From Bacteroidota bacterium (lineage in GTDB: Bacteria > Bacteroidota > Bacteroidia > B-17B0 > Aurantibacillaceae), in the NCBI GenBank assembly GCA_030692515.1, contig JAUXZS010000061.1, positions 1 to 64,000 on the forward strand: DNA of 64,000 nucleotides, written 5' to 3'. The position numbers were made by a program, and so were the translations under genes. A model generated the notes under the pieces. The model had not been told where the DNA came from and searched no databases. It was given only the letters and a program-made list of their open reading frames with translations. Below are positions 45,923 to 55,178 of the stretch, piece after piece (positions within the stretch are counted from its first letter, which is position 1; each line of letters begins with the position of its first letter).

Positions 45923-47944
45923 TTGCAAATAAATAAAAAAATATTTCTATTATTATTCGTCTTATTTATTAATTCGTTGGTTGCTCAAGTAAATTCAATC
46001 GTCTTTGAAAATGCTAAAACCGGTTTAAATGCAAGCGAGGTAATTGTTCTTAAAAGAGCTCAAACTAAATTTGAACAGAAACAATTTTTAGAAGCGCTCC
46101 CTATTTTTGATTCGCTTTTAATTCGCAACCCACAACAACCTTATTTAAATTATTTATTAGGTATTTGTTATAGTTATGATGCTGACAATAGTTTAAAAGC
46201 TATTACATCAATTCAAATGTTGAAAAAAGAAGCTAAAACAATTGAAGGATACAACTACAATTTAGCATATGCTTTTGAAAAAAACGATAGCATTGATGGA
46301 GCACTAGAGAATTATAAAATCGCTTTAAGTATAGAAGAAGAAAAAAAAATAAAGGAGCAAAAATTGTTACGCGATATTAATTTTAAAATTAAGCGTCTCG
46401 AGAAAATAAAAGAAACTAAAACAAAAAATAATTTTGTCTCGGTTAAGAATTTAGGTAAACCTATTAATTCCAGTGCTGATGAGTATGGTCCAATAATTCC
46501 CTCCGATGAATCGTTTATGATATTCACCTATCGCGGACCTCTCTCAAAAGGGGGGAAACAAGTGGTAAAAGGTAGCACAATTGCAAATACAGATGATGTA
46601 AACCTTTTTTACGAGGACATATTTATTTCAAAAAAGATAAACGATACATTATGGTCTGAACCGACGTCGATTGAAAATCTAAACACAAATCTTCATGATG
46701 CAGCTGTTAATATTAACCAAGAGGGCACTCAGCTATTTATATATAAAAATACGGGTGGCGGAAATGGTGATTTATATTTAAGTAGATTAGTAGGCGATAA
46801 GTGGTCTAACCCCATATATCAAGTTGGTATAAACACAAATGCATGGGAGGGAAGTGCTTGTTTTATTCCAAACCAAAATAAAATAATTTTCGCGAGTGAA
46901 CGTAAAGATGGTTTTGGTAAAAGAGATTTATTTGAGGCCGAAAAATTAAAAGATAATAATTGGGGAAACATTAAAAATTTAGGTCCACTCATAAACACTA
47001 AATATGATGAAGATGCCCCCTTTGTTACAGCGGATGGAAAAACACTTTTCTTTTCTTCTAATAACTCGAATAGTATTGGTGGCTATGATATTTTCAGAAG
47101 TGATTTAAAAAATGGCAAATGGCAAAAACCCTACAACTTAGGTAAACCCATTAATACTAACAATGAAGATAAGTTTTATACAGTTACTGGTGATGGTAAA
47201 AAAGCCTATTATTCTTCATTCAAAAAAGGTGGCTCTGGTCAACAAGATATTTATGTTGTAGAACCGGGCATGCCTGGAAAACCAATATCATTGTTGCAAG
47301 TAGATGGATTGGTAATGATAGATGGTAAGCCTACTCATGCAGAAATTGAAATTAGGTCTATTTTAAAGAACAGAAAATTTAAAACTACTATCAATTCAAA
47401 CAATTTAAACGGAAATTTTTTAGCAAACTTACCTGTTGATGATGAATACGAAATTGTAGTTAAAGTAAATCAATTTCCGCAACAGATTATCGAATTAAAT
47501 ACCGTAGGAATTGATTCATTTATGGTGATAAATATTTACGCTGATTTTACTTCGCCAGAATTCGATAAAAAAATAAGTGAATTAAGTTTATCAATTGACG
47601 AAAATAATAAACAGCTGTTTGATAAATTTGATAAGAACACTTTCGCTGCAAAACATGGAACAGAGCATGTTGAAGGACTTTATTATAAAGTACAAATAGC
47701 GGCTTACAAATTATTTGAAAATTTTAATTACAACAGTGTAATAGGAATGCCGAAAATTATAAGGCAAACCGACGATGATTACATTACTCGTTTTAGTATG
47801 GGTAACTTTGAAACTTTTAACGAAGCGCAAGTATTATTAGAAAAAGTACAACAAAATAATTTAAAAGACGCCTTTATTTACACCATTTATAATGGTCAAA
47901 AAAAATTCTTACACCAACTTTTAGAAGAAAAAATAATAAAATAA
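45923..47944 (+). CDS. PD40 beta-propeller protein with SPOR-like tail
   Basis: 673-aa exported protein. Signal peptide KKIFLLLFVLFINSLVAQ, a TPR-like helical part (about 30-160), a WD40-like/PD40 propeller (about 165-450) with repeated motifs such as DAAVNINQEG, DAPFVTADGKTLFFSS and GGYDIFRSDL, a small beta domain (about 455-540), and a C-terminal SPOR-like domain (GLYYKVQIAAYKLF to EKVQQNNLKDAF). It resembles OmpA-associated PD40 proteins such as PorE, but without an OmpA domain. TTG is used as start; no ATG is available before the signal peptide. Confidence 0.82.
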   Translation: MQINKKIFLLLFVLFINSLVAQVNSIVFENAKTGLNASEVIVLKRAQTKFEQKQFLEALPIFDSLLIRNPQQPYLNYLLGICYSYDADNSLKAITSIQMLKKEAKTIEGYNYNLAYAFEKNDSIDGALENYKIALSIEEEKKIKEQKLLRDINFKIKRLEKIKETKTKNNFVSVKNLGKPINSSADEYGPIIPSDESFMIFTYRGPLSKGGKQVVKGSTIANTDDVNLFYEDIFISKKINDTLWSEPTSIENLNTNLHDAAVNINQEGTQLFIYKNTGGGNGDLYLSRLVGDKWSNPIYQVGINTNAWEGSACFIPNQNKIIFASERKDGFGKRDLFEAEKLKDNNWGNIKNLGPLINTKYDEDAPFVTADGKTLFFSSNNSNSIGGYDIFRSDLKNGKWQKPYNLGKPINTNNEDKFYTVTGDGKKAYYSSFKKGGSGQQDIYVVEPGMPGKPISLLQVDGLVMIDGKPTHAEIEIRSILKNRKFKTTINSNNLNGNFLANLPVDDEYEIVVKVNQFPQQIIELNTVGIDSFMVINIYADFTSPEFDKKISELSLSIDENNKQLFDKFDKNTFAAKHGTEHVEGLYYKVQIAAYKLFENFNYNSVIGMPKIIRQTDDDYITRFSMGNFETFNEAQVLLEKVQQNNLKDAFIYTIYNGQKKFLHQLLEEKIIK

Positions 47945-48319
47945 TTGTTTAAAATAACTCCAAAATATAAAGTAAGTGTTTCAGAAAACAGCTACTATTT
48001 TATAGAGCTTGAGGATGATGTTGAATTTGAAGTGAAAGATTTAAAACAATTAGTTGAATTAGAAAAAGAACTTTCTGGAAAAATTCTGCCCGTGTTGGTT
48101 GTTTGCCCTCCAAATGCAACCACAAATAATGAACTCCTTGATTATATTTCCAAAAACAAAAACAATCCTTTCAGTAAAGCTGATGCTTTTGTTATTTTTT
48201 CTTTAGCTCAAAAAATATTAGCCAACGTTTACATAAAACTTAAAAATTCTGAAAGACCAGTTAAATTCTTTACTAAAAAAGAAGATGCTTTAAAATGGTT
48301 AACTCAATTTATAGATTAA
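47945..48319 (+). CDS. STAS-like small protein (DUF7793 type)
   Basis: 124-aa cytoplasmic protein with alternating strands and helices: YYFIELEDDVEF, ILPVLVVCPPNATTNN, ADAFVIFSLAQKILANVYIKL, and a C-terminal EDALKWL typical of SpoIIAA/STAS-like folds that report partner or signal binding. No conserved Ser phosphorylation site is evident. It starts with TTG directly after the PD40 stop, so it is probably coupled to it. Function unknown. Confidence 0.75.
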   Translation: MFKITPKYKVSVSENSYYFIELEDDVEFEVKDLKQLVELEKELSGKILPVLVVCPPNATTNNELLDYISKNKNNPFSKADAFVIFSLAQKILANVYIKLKNSERPVKFFTKKEDALKWLTQFID

Positions 48320-48373
48320 TTTGAAATTCATGATTATTTTGAGTTGAAGAGAAAGTGCTAAATGCAATAATTA

Positions 48374-48799
48374 TTAATACCCCTTGCCTTTATTATCACA
48401 GTTTTTACAATTCGGAAACCAGGTATCAATTACATCGGGCAATTTTGTCAGATGTTCATCATCATCTTTTACTTGTATTTCTGTAAAAAATATTTTAGCG
48501 GCTTTTTTTAATTTATTTAATTCCTTAATCATTTCTGGACTTAAATTATTATTAAAACCTTGATACATTTTAACATCGCCCTTCCCTTTAATCCATAATT
48601 TGTAAGAAGCAATTTGATTATCCCGAGGATTCCCAAATCTATCAACAGCCATTAATTTTAAATCTACATTATCAAAAACAGCTTTAACTAAACTGGATTC
48701 CTTTTTAACCTTAATAACACCTGGTTCTTGCGCGTTATATGAACTATAAGCAAGTAAAAAATAAAAAACAACTAAGAGTTTGACAAAAACCGATTTCAT
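48374..48799 (-). CDS. Exported small protein, possibly GldM C-terminal-like
   Basis: 141-aa protein with a signal peptide (about 1-23, ending YNAQ). The mature part, with VDRFGNPRDNQIASYKLWIKG and LSPEMIKELNKLKKAAKIFFTEIQVKDDD, recalls the C-terminal domain of the gliding/T9SS protein GldM by pattern only. The C-terminus has CKNCDNKGKGY. Adjacent upstream in the same direction is an OM barrel, and the two may work together. Function unproven. Confidence 0.7.
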   Translation of the reverse strand: MKSVFVKLLVVFYFLLAYSSYNAQEPGVIKVKKESSLVKAVFDNVDLKLMAVDRFGNPRDNQIASYKLWIKGKGDVKMYQGFNNNLSPEMIKELNKLKKAAKIFFTEIQVKDDDEHLTKLPDVIDTWFPNCKNCDNKGKGY

Positions 48800-48860
48800 C
48801 TCTTAAAGGTAAAATAAATGTAGATGAAAAGCAATTCCCTTTCTAATTATTAAGCAATTA

Positions 48861-49832
48861 TTACTGCGTTAACAATGGCGGTGTTTCTGAGGTATTTGTT
48901 TTTTTCGATAAAAAATTATAATACACCCTTAAGCCAATTGCGTTTTGAAGTTTAAGTTTTGGACCTGTACCTATATTTACTTTTTCAAAAGAGGGAGAGT
49001 ATAATAATTGCAATGTAAATTTAGGATTGATATTTACATTTGCTCCTAATCCTGCAAAAGCCCCTACTCCAAAACCAACTGGTCTTCGTGTTGGTCCGGG
49101 CGCTGCAAAAGTAGTTTGATTAAGATAATAGGTTAAATCAATTTGTAGTCTATTAATGTAAATAGTGTTCTTGTCAAATTTCGTAAGAGTCCCAACCAAT
49201 CCAACTTCTCCAAAAAAATTAAGTTTCTCATCTTCACCAAATTGTTTTTGAAATCCCATTTGAAATAACAAGCGTTGTTCAACTCCTCTTATTCCGAAAT
49301 TTTGAATATTGTTGTTGTTGGCTGGATTTGAAAGTGGAGGCTTACGTGTTGTAATTGTAAAATTGCCATCAATATTTAATTTAGAGCCATTTAAATTAAA
49401 AATAAAGGCACTTGTTTCATCAACAGGCACCTTAATATTAAAACCAACCATTATAGCAGGAACATAATGCATATTAACAGGCATATCACTTTCTGTAAAA
49501 TCCCACTGCCCTTGATCTACACCTAATTCATCAGCAATATAATCATATTGTCCCCTGCCATACCCATATTCATTTACGATTTTTTGATACATTAAACTAT
49601 TAAAAAACGAGTTACGGGTTCCTTCAACATCAAAACCATAGCCGTTATAAGTGCTTGCAGAATATTTATTTGCAAAATATGAGCCAATGTAAAAACCAGT
49701 TTGAAACTTACTTTTTCTAATTGGCAAGTCCTCGTCTAAATCTGAATTATTATTGTTCTGAGAAAAACTAATAGAACTGCAAAAAAGCAATATGAAAAAT
49801 AAATTGATTTGTTTTCTTTCGAAGTGTTTCAT
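48861..49832 (-). CDS. Predicted outer-membrane beta-barrel protein
   Basis: 323-aa protein with a signal peptide (about 1-24, ending SFSQ) and strand-rich sequence with long loops. The barrel strands end at GLRVYYNFL, followed by a 15-residue Ser/Thr tail. The N-terminal loop region is Tyr/Asn/Asp-rich. No family recognised. It precedes the small exported 48374 gene in the same direction, 61 bp apart. Confidence 0.72.
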   Translation of the reverse strand: MKHFERKQINLFFILLFCSSISFSQNNNNSDLDEDLPIRKSKFQTGFYIGSYFANKYSASTYNGYGFDVEGTRNSFFNSLMYQKIVNEYGYGRGQYDYIADELGVDQGQWDFTESDMPVNMHYVPAIMVGFNIKVPVDETSAFIFNLNGSKLNIDGNFTITTRKPPLSNPANNNNIQNFGIRGVEQRLLFQMGFQKQFGEDEKLNFFGEVGLVGTLTKFDKNTIYINRLQIDLTYYLNQTTFAAPGPTRRPVGFGVGAFAGLGANVNINPKFTLQLLYSPSFEKVNIGTGPKLKLQNAIGLRVYYNFLSKKTNTSETPPLLTQ

Positions 49833-49866
49833 TTAAACGATTAAATTAATAAATCTTTTCGAGAAA

Positions 49867-51072
49867 CTATTCGTCTTTAAAAAAACTTAACTTATGCAAG
49901 TCTATTAATTGAATGTTTTTATAATAAAAATTTAAAATCTGAATATAGTTGTAACCAGATTTACTCATGCGCATAGCTCCTTCCTGACACATTCCTAAGC
50001 CATGACCATAACCTCTACCCTTAAACAATACACTATCCTTATTAATTTCCGAAATACTAAAAAAAGTAGATTTTAATTGTAAATCAGAACGTATGTTTTT
50101 TAAAGGAACTCTAGAGTTGTTACATTCTAAAAATATTTTACGTTGATCTTGTTTAAAATTTAAAGCCTCTGATTTTGCACCTGCAAGCTCCGTTGGAACA
50201 TTATGTTTTAATTTCAAATAGGTTAACCAATCATCGGTTAACATTCTACGTTCCCATTTTGCATTTGGCATTTTTATGCTAAAACTATCCGAAACGCTTC
50301 TTAAATAGCTTGTGCGCGAACCCCAAACGTCTTCGCTATTTGCAGTTTGTCCACCGCTATTACTGTGAAATGCAGCAACAATTAAATTTAAATTCTCATC
50401 AACAACAACTTTGCCTTTGGTTTCTTCTATCGCTTTAAAAATAGTTAGATCTTTTGGCTTACCATAATAAGCTTGGCAATGTACCTGATCGCACAAGCTA
50501 AAACCTTCTGCAACATGTTTATTTATGTGTGTTAAAGCAAATGTACGAGCTAAAATGGCTTGTACTTTATAAAACTCCAAATTAGAACGTGAACCAGCTT
50601 CAGCTTCAGTTACACCTCCAATATAGTTATCCAAAACAACATCATTTATTATTCTAATATATTCTTCACTAACGCTAAAGCTTAAATTGTTTTCATAAAT
50701 TCTTGCTTTTCTATCCGGGTTAATTAACTTAACCTTAATTTCTTCATTACCATTTCCAACAAATTTAATGTAAATAAAGTTTCCCAATAGTTTATCATCT
50801 TGGCTTAATTGAATACTATCTCCTTTTAATGTTAATTTAAAAACAGATTCTAAAGCATTTTGTCCAACAGAGTTTCCGTCTGCCAAAACCATGTATTTTC
50901 CCGAAACCGTATTTAATTGTAAAGAGGAAACTTTTAAATGGGCAAATAAACGAATCTGTAAATTTTCTGCCGGTACATAAAAAGAGGTTAGAGAAGTAAA
51001 TAATCCAACGCTAATTAATATGCTTATTATTATTTTTAATTTATTGTTCACTTTAGTTTTTTGTTTGTGCAT
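49867..51072 (-). CDS. SpoIID/LytB-domain protein
   Basis: 401-aa exported protein with an N-terminal signal or anchor (about 12-30). The SpoIID domain (about 115-390) shows the catalytic region GGVTEAEAGSRSNLEFYKVQAILARTFAL and HSNSGGQTANSEDVWG, and ends GRGYGHGLGMCQEGAMRMS. In Bacillus SpoIID is a lytic transglycosylase acting on denuded glycan strands; in non-sporing Bacteroidota the domain probably trims peptidoglycan. Start overlaps the lpxB stop by 20 nt, so the two are coupled. Confidence 0.92.
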   Translation of the reverse strand: MHKQKTKVNNKLKIIISILISVGLFTSLTSFYVPAENLQIRLFAHLKVSSLQLNTVSGKYMVLADGNSVGQNALESVFKLTLKGDSIQLSQDDKLLGNFIYIKFVGNGNEEIKVKLINPDRKARIYENNLSFSVSEEYIRIINDVVLDNYIGGVTEAEAGSRSNLEFYKVQAILARTFALTHINKHVAEGFSLCDQVHCQAYYGKPKDLTIFKAIEETKGKVVVDENLNLIVAAFHSNSGGQTANSEDVWGSRTSYLRSVSDSFSIKMPNAKWERRMLTDDWLTYLKLKHNVPTELAGAKSEALNFKQDQRKIFLECNNSRVPLKNIRSDLQLKSTFFSISEINKDSVLFKGRGYGHGLGMCQEGAMRMSKSGYNYIQILNFYYKNIQLIDLHKLSFFKDE

Positions 51073-52180
51073 CTTTAACTAATTCAATTGCTAATCTTTT
51101 TGAAGCGCCAACCCCACCTAATTGAGTAATTAACTCAGTATAATCAGAAATTATTCTATCTCTATATGGTTTATCGTTTAATAATTTAGTTAATTCATCA
51201 GAAATATTTTTAACACTAAAATCATTTTGAATTAATTCTTTTACAACAGGCTTGTCCATTATTAAATTTGGTAGGCCTATATATTTTACATCCACCAATA
51301 ATTTCGCAATTTTAATAGAAAGGGCGCCGCTTTTGTAACATACCACTTGAGGTAATTTAAATAAGGCGCTTTCTAAAGTAGAAGTTCCCGATTTTATTAT
51401 GCCAGCTTCGGCATAACTCATTAGCTCATAGGTTTGATTAAAAACTACTTTGATATTATATTTTTTTAATGATTCATAAAAACTATTTGGCAAATTGGTT
51501 GAGCCACCAACAACGAATTGATAATTTTTAAAATTCTTAGTTACTTCCATCATTATACCAAGCATATACTCTATTTCCTGAGTTCTGCTTCCGGGAAGAA
51601 CTGCTATAATGGGTTTTTCATTTAATTGATTTTCTTTTATAAAATCAGATTTAGATTTCAGTAAAGGTTTTTTTTGTTCAATGGCATCAATTAAAGGGTG
51701 ACCAACAAAATAAACTTTGTGATTGTGTGTTTTATAAAATGCTTCTTCAAATGGGAGTATAACAAATAATTTATTAGTATACTTTTTTATTATTTCTACT
51801 CTACCTTCTTTCCAAGCCCAAACAGTTGGCGAAATATAAAAATCTACTTTAATTCCTTTTTCGTGTGCCCACTTAGCCATTCGTAAATTAAATCCTGGAT
51901 AATCTACCAATACAAGTAAATCTGGCTTGTAACTTAAAATATCTTGTTTAACAATTTTAAAATTTTTTTTGATGGTTAAAATGTTTTGCAAGACTCTAAT
52001 AAATCCCATAAAAGCCATTTGTTTTATATGAATGGCTGCTTTTTTTCCAGTAAGTTCCTCCATTAAATCTCCACCGGTAAAAGCAAAATCTGCTTTATCA
52101 TCTAACTTCATAATCTCTTTCATACAATTACTTGCATGAAGATCTCCACTAGGCTCACCGGTTAAAAAATAATACTTCAT
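51053..52180 (-). CDS. lpxB: Lipid-A-disaccharide synthase
   Basis: 375-aa GT19 glycosyltransferase that joins UDP-2,3-diacylglucosamine and lipid X in lipid A synthesis at the inner face of the inner membrane. Family motifs are GEPSGDLHASN, DYPGFNLRMAKWAHEKG, YISPTVWAWKEGR and AVLPGSRTQEIEYML. Third in the surE-hypothetical-lpxB-spoIID operon. Confidence 0.96.
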   Translation of the reverse strand: MKYYFLTGEPSGDLHASNCMKEIMKLDDKADFAFTGGDLMEELTGKKAAIHIKQMAFMGFIRVLQNILTIKKNFKIVKQDILSYKPDLLVLVDYPGFNLRMAKWAHEKGIKVDFYISPTVWAWKEGRVEIIKKYTNKLFVILPFEEAFYKTHNHKVYFVGHPLIDAIEQKKPLLKSKSDFIKENQLNEKPIIAVLPGSRTQEIEYMLGIMMEVTKNFKNYQFVVGGSTNLPNSFYESLKKYNIKVVFNQTYELMSYAEAGIIKSGTSTLESALFKLPQVVCYKSGALSIKIAKLLVDVKYIGLPNLIMDKPVVKELIQNDFSVKNISDELTKLLNDKPYRDRIISDYTELITQLGGVGASKRLAIELVKDAQTKN

Positions 52181-52188
52181 TTCAAAAA

Positions 52189-52503
52189 CTAATTTGCAGG
52201 TTCCATGTAATAAGTTACATAAGCAACAAGCGCTACATAAAACAAAAGACTAACAATAATACCTTTACTAAACTTGTCTATTTTTTTATTTAAGCCAAAA
52301 TAGAAAAGTAATATATTCCCCATCCCACAAATTTTTATAACACTACTTAATAATTGTCCTCCTATTAAATATCTATAAAATCCTCTTGGAAAACTTAAAT
52401 AGCTATGAAAAAAAAGCCAGTATAAAAAAAATATTAAAATCGGAAATGTCATCCCAATTAATAAACCCTTCCAAAAATTATCTAAACGTTCTATCCAATT
52501 CAT
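52189..52503 (-). CDS. Small membrane protein between surE and lpxB
   Basis: 104-aa protein with three predicted membrane helices (about 12-32, 48-72, 81-98). Spacers are only 4 nt to surE and 8 nt to lpxB, so it belongs to this operon. No family or function recognised; the context suggests envelope lipid or LPS handling. Confidence 0.75.
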   Translation of the reverse strand: MNWIERLDNFWKGLLIGMTFPILIFFLYWLFFHSYLSFPRGFYRYLIGGQLLSSVIKICGMGNILLFYFGLNKKIDKFSKGIIVSLLFYVALVAYVTYYMEPAN

Positions 52504-52507
52504 AACA

Positions 52508-53272
52508 CTAAGTAAAATTAATTTCTTTTAAAACGGAGTGAGCTGTTAAATCTGCTTGTGTTGGTACTACCGAGATATAACCATTACTTAAAGCCCATTC
52601 ATCTGTATCTAAAGATTCTGGTTCAAAATTTACGAACTCACCAGTTAACCAATAGTATTCTCTGCCATATGGGTCTTTGCGTTCATCAAAACGCTCTACC
52701 CAATTTGCTTTTGCTTGTCGAACAACTTTAATACCCTTAATATAATCTTTGCCTAGCTTCGGAATATTTACATTTAAACAAACACCTTTAGGCATTTTAT
52801 TTTTTAAACTTTCTGAAATTATTTTTTCGATAAATTTTTCGGCTTGCGTAAAATCTGCCTCTATAGAATAATCACACAAACTAAAACCTATACTTGGAGT
52901 TCCTTCTAAAGCACCTTCAATAGCCGCACTCATGGTGCCACTATAAATTACATTAATCGAACTATTACTGCCATGGTTAATTCCGCTGATTACCAAATCT
53001 GGTCGTTTTTTTAAAATATGATTAACCGCCATCTTAACGCAATCAACAGGTGTGCCACTACATGAATATTCTATACTAGCATTATGGTGATGCGTTTTTT
53101 GTATTCGTATTGTAGAGTTAATAGTTATCGCGTGCCCCATTCCACTTTGTGGTTTATCTGGAGCAACTACAATAATATCACCAAATTTTGAAGCAATTTT
53201 TGCTAAGGCTGTAATTCCCGGCGCAAATATCCCGTCATCGTTTGTTACTAGTATTAAAGGTTTGTTGGACAT
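52508..53272 (-). CDS. surE: 5'/3'-nucleotidase SurE
   Basis: 254-aa metal-dependent nucleotidase with the acidic N-terminal site TNDDGIFAPGI (D12, D13), SGMGHAITIN, SGINHGSNSSINVIYSGTMSAA and the C-terminal dimerisation part. It removes phosphate from nucleoside monophosphates and is linked to stationary-phase survival. First gene of the surE-lpxB-spoIID operon. Confidence 0.96.
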   Translation of the reverse strand: MSNKPLILVTNDDGIFAPGITALAKIASKFGDIIVVAPDKPQSGMGHAITINSTIRIQKTHHHNASIEYSCSGTPVDCVKMAVNHILKKRPDLVISGINHGSNSSINVIYSGTMSAAIEGALEGTPSIGFSLCDYSIEADFTQAEKFIEKIISESLKNKMPKGVCLNVNIPKLGKDYIKGIKVVRQAKANWVERFDERKDPYGREYYWLTGEFVNFEPESLDTDEWALSNGYISVVPTQADLTAHSVLKEINFT

Positions 53273-53458
53273 AGGTAATTTTTATAAAACTAGTTTAAAG
53301 TTTTAGAGACTAAGGCCAAATAAAATTAAACTTACTAAAGTTGCTTTGTTAATTTAGCAAATCCGCCATTATTTCTATGTTTACAGCTTAGTAATGTTAT
53401 TTTGGCATGAAAACAATAATGGCATTTAGTTTGTATTTTAGGTATAAACAAATAAATT

Positions 53459-54160
53459 ATGTACGATATAGGATTATTAATAATTGCGGTAATATTTATG
53501 TTAATTGGGCTTTTGGTGAGCTCTGTCTTAAAAAGCAAATTTGCAAAATATTCAAAAGAGCCCCTTTCATCGGGTTTAAGCGGGAAGGATATTGCTGAAA
53601 AAATGCTAAAGGATAATGGCATTTATGACGTAAAGGTACTAAGTGTTGAAGGAAGATTAACTGATCACTATAATCCGACAGATAAAACAGTTAATTTGAG
53701 TACCGATGTTTATAACGGAAGGCATATTGCAGCAGCAGCCGTAGCAGCCCATGAATGTGGACACGCTGTGCAACATGCCACAGCTTACCAGTGGTTAAAA
53801 ATGAGAAGTGCAATTGTACCGGTAGTGCAATTAGCAAGTAATTTAATGAGTTTTTTAACTTTTGGTTTAGCTTTTGTGGCCTATAGTATGCCAAACATGC
53901 TGAACTCTATGCTTTTGATATTCATTATTTTACAAGGCGCAATTACATTGTTTAGTTTAATAACCTTACCTGTTGAAGTTGATGCAAGTAAAAGAGCTTT
54001 GGCTTGGTTAGATAGCACTAGGCTTACAAGAGATTACGAACATGCTGAGGCAAAAGATGCGTTGACCTGGGCTGCTTATACCTATTTTGTTGCAGCCTTA
54101 GGCTCGATTGCCACTTTAGTTTATTATATCTGGAGGTTCACGTCAAATAATAGAGATTAA
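53459..54160 (+). CDS. Membrane zinc metallopeptidase (YugP type)
   Basis: 233-aa inner-membrane protein with an N-terminal helix, a zinc motif H98ECGH102 in AAHECGHAVQHATAYQW, and two or three C-terminal helices (about 120-165, 200-222). This is the YugP/neutral zinc metallopeptidase family; physiological substrates are unknown. The nearby PVEVDASKRALAWL segment is family-typical. Monocistronic, followed by the SRP RNA. Confidence 0.9.
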   Translation: MYDIGLLIIAVIFMLIGLLVSSVLKSKFAKYSKEPLSSGLSGKDIAEKMLKDNGIYDVKVLSVEGRLTDHYNPTDKTVNLSTDVYNGRHIAAAAVAAHECGHAVQHATAYQWLKMRSAIVPVVQLASNLMSFLTFGLAFVAYSMPNMLNSMLLIFIILQGAITLFSLITLPVEVDASKRALAWLDSTRLTRDYEHAEAKDALTWAAYTYFVAALGSIATLVYYIWRFTSNNRD

Positions 54161-54210
54161 AAAATATTAAAATTAGTAGCAATCCTTAAAATAATTACTA
54201 ATTTTACAGC

Positions 54211-54305
54211 GGGTAAGTCTTCCACGACCAGCTCCTACAGAATCCCCCAGGTTGGGAACAAAGCAAGGGTATGCGGTTGAGCGGTGCGATGGAAGTAGCT
54301 TACCC
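54211..54305 (+). ncRNA. ffs: 4.5S (small bacterial) signal recognition particle RNA
   Basis: About 95 nt. The closing stem GGGTAAG(tcTTCC) pairs with (GGAAg)tagCTTACCC. The apical domain IV reads CCCCCAGGTTGGGAACAAAG followed by CAAGGGTA, with the GGAA-type tetraloop and the CAGG / AAGCA symmetric-loop bases needed for Ffh binding. A T-run (54306-54312) directly follows and serves as terminator. The RNA works with Ffh and FtsY in co-translational membrane targeting. Confidence 0.93.
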
Positions 54306-54341
54306 TTTTTTTATTTGCTTTTTTTAATTCCTAAAGCATTA

Positions 54342-54430
54342 TTTCACTCAATAAAAACATAGTTTCACTCAAAATAGTTAGTTTTTTAACATTTCTATTT
54401 TAGTGAGTAATAAAATTAAACTATATTTGC
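54342..54430 (+). promoter_or_regulatory. Promoter region of the ECF sigma gene with direct repeats
   Basis: A perfect -7 box TATATTTG lies at 54422-54429. Upstream, TTTCACTCAA occurs at 54342-54351 and 54363-54372, exactly 21 bp apart, and TTTAGTGAGT, carrying a related inverted core, occurs at 54398-54407. This looks like an operator or activator site. The rest of the gap 54161-54505 is the SRP RNA. Confidence 0.45.
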
Positions 54431-54505
54431 TCATAATCATTTAAAACCAAAGCCATAGAATAGACATTTACTCGCATTTTTAAATTAACCTAAGCAGTAA
54501 AAAAT

Positions 54506-55105
54506 ATGTCTATTCAATTATTAAATGATAATGAGTTAGTGCAACTCTATATTGGCGGAAACGAAGAATCCTTATCAGTTTTATTAACACGTCATAAAAG
54601 AAAAATATTTTCTTCTATAATGGTTGTTGTAAAAAACAAAGCCCTAGCTGAAGATATCTTTCAGGATACCTTTTTTAAAGTTATTCAAACCCTTAAACGC
54701 GGGCAGTACAGCGAAGAAGGTAAATTTTTACCTTGGGTTATTAGAATAGCCCGTAATTTAATTATTGACCATTTTAGAAGAATTAAAAAAATGCCTCCAG
54801 TGCCCGTTTATATTAATGACGAAGGCGAGGAAGTAAGTGTTTTTAGTAAGCTTTCTAGTGAAGAGGAAAATGTTAATACTGAAGAAACACTGAAATTCAA
54901 AAAAAATATCCGTTCTATCATTAACGAATTACCAAAAGATCAAAGAGAAGTGGTTATTATGAGAACTTATTACGACATGAGTTTTAAAGAAATTGCCGAT
55001 TTTACTAACGTTTCAATTAACACAGCTTTAGGAAGAATGCGCTATGGCTTATTAAATCTTAAAAAAATGATTGAAGAAAAAAACCTGGAAGTTTCTTTAG
55101 GTTAA
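54506..55105 (+). CDS. RNA polymerase sigma factor, ECF (sigma-70 family)
   Basis: 199-aa sigma factor. Region 2 (about 20-95) with LAEDIFQDTFFKVIQTL and LPWVIRIARNLIIDHFRR; region 4 (about 130-190) with LPKDQREVVIMRTYYDMSFKEIADFTNVSINTALGRMRYGLLNLK. A Glu-rich linker separates them. No anti-sigma gene is next to it, which is unusual for ECF sigmas. A terminator follows. Confidence 0.93.
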   Translation: MSIQLLNDNELVQLYIGGNEESLSVLLTRHKRKIFSSIMVVVKNKALAEDIFQDTFFKVIQTLKRGQYSEEGKFLPWVIRIARNLIIDHFRRIKKMPPVPVYINDEGEEVSVFSKLSSEEENVNTEETLKFKKNIRSIINELPKDQREVVIMRTYYDMSFKEIADFTNVSINTALGRMRYGLLNLKKMIEEKNLEVSLG

Positions 55106-55125
55106 GACATAATGTTTAAATTCAT

Positions 55126-55158
55126 AAAAAAAACCGCTCGAAATTGGGCGGTTTTTTT
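55126..55158. terminator. Bidirectional terminator between the ECF sigma and hpf genes
   Basis: An A8 run plus CCGC (55126-55137) pairs with GCGG plus T7 (55148-55158) around a short loop, between convergent genes. Confidence 0.82.
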
Positions 55159-55178
55159 ATTTTAGTTATTCAAAAAAA

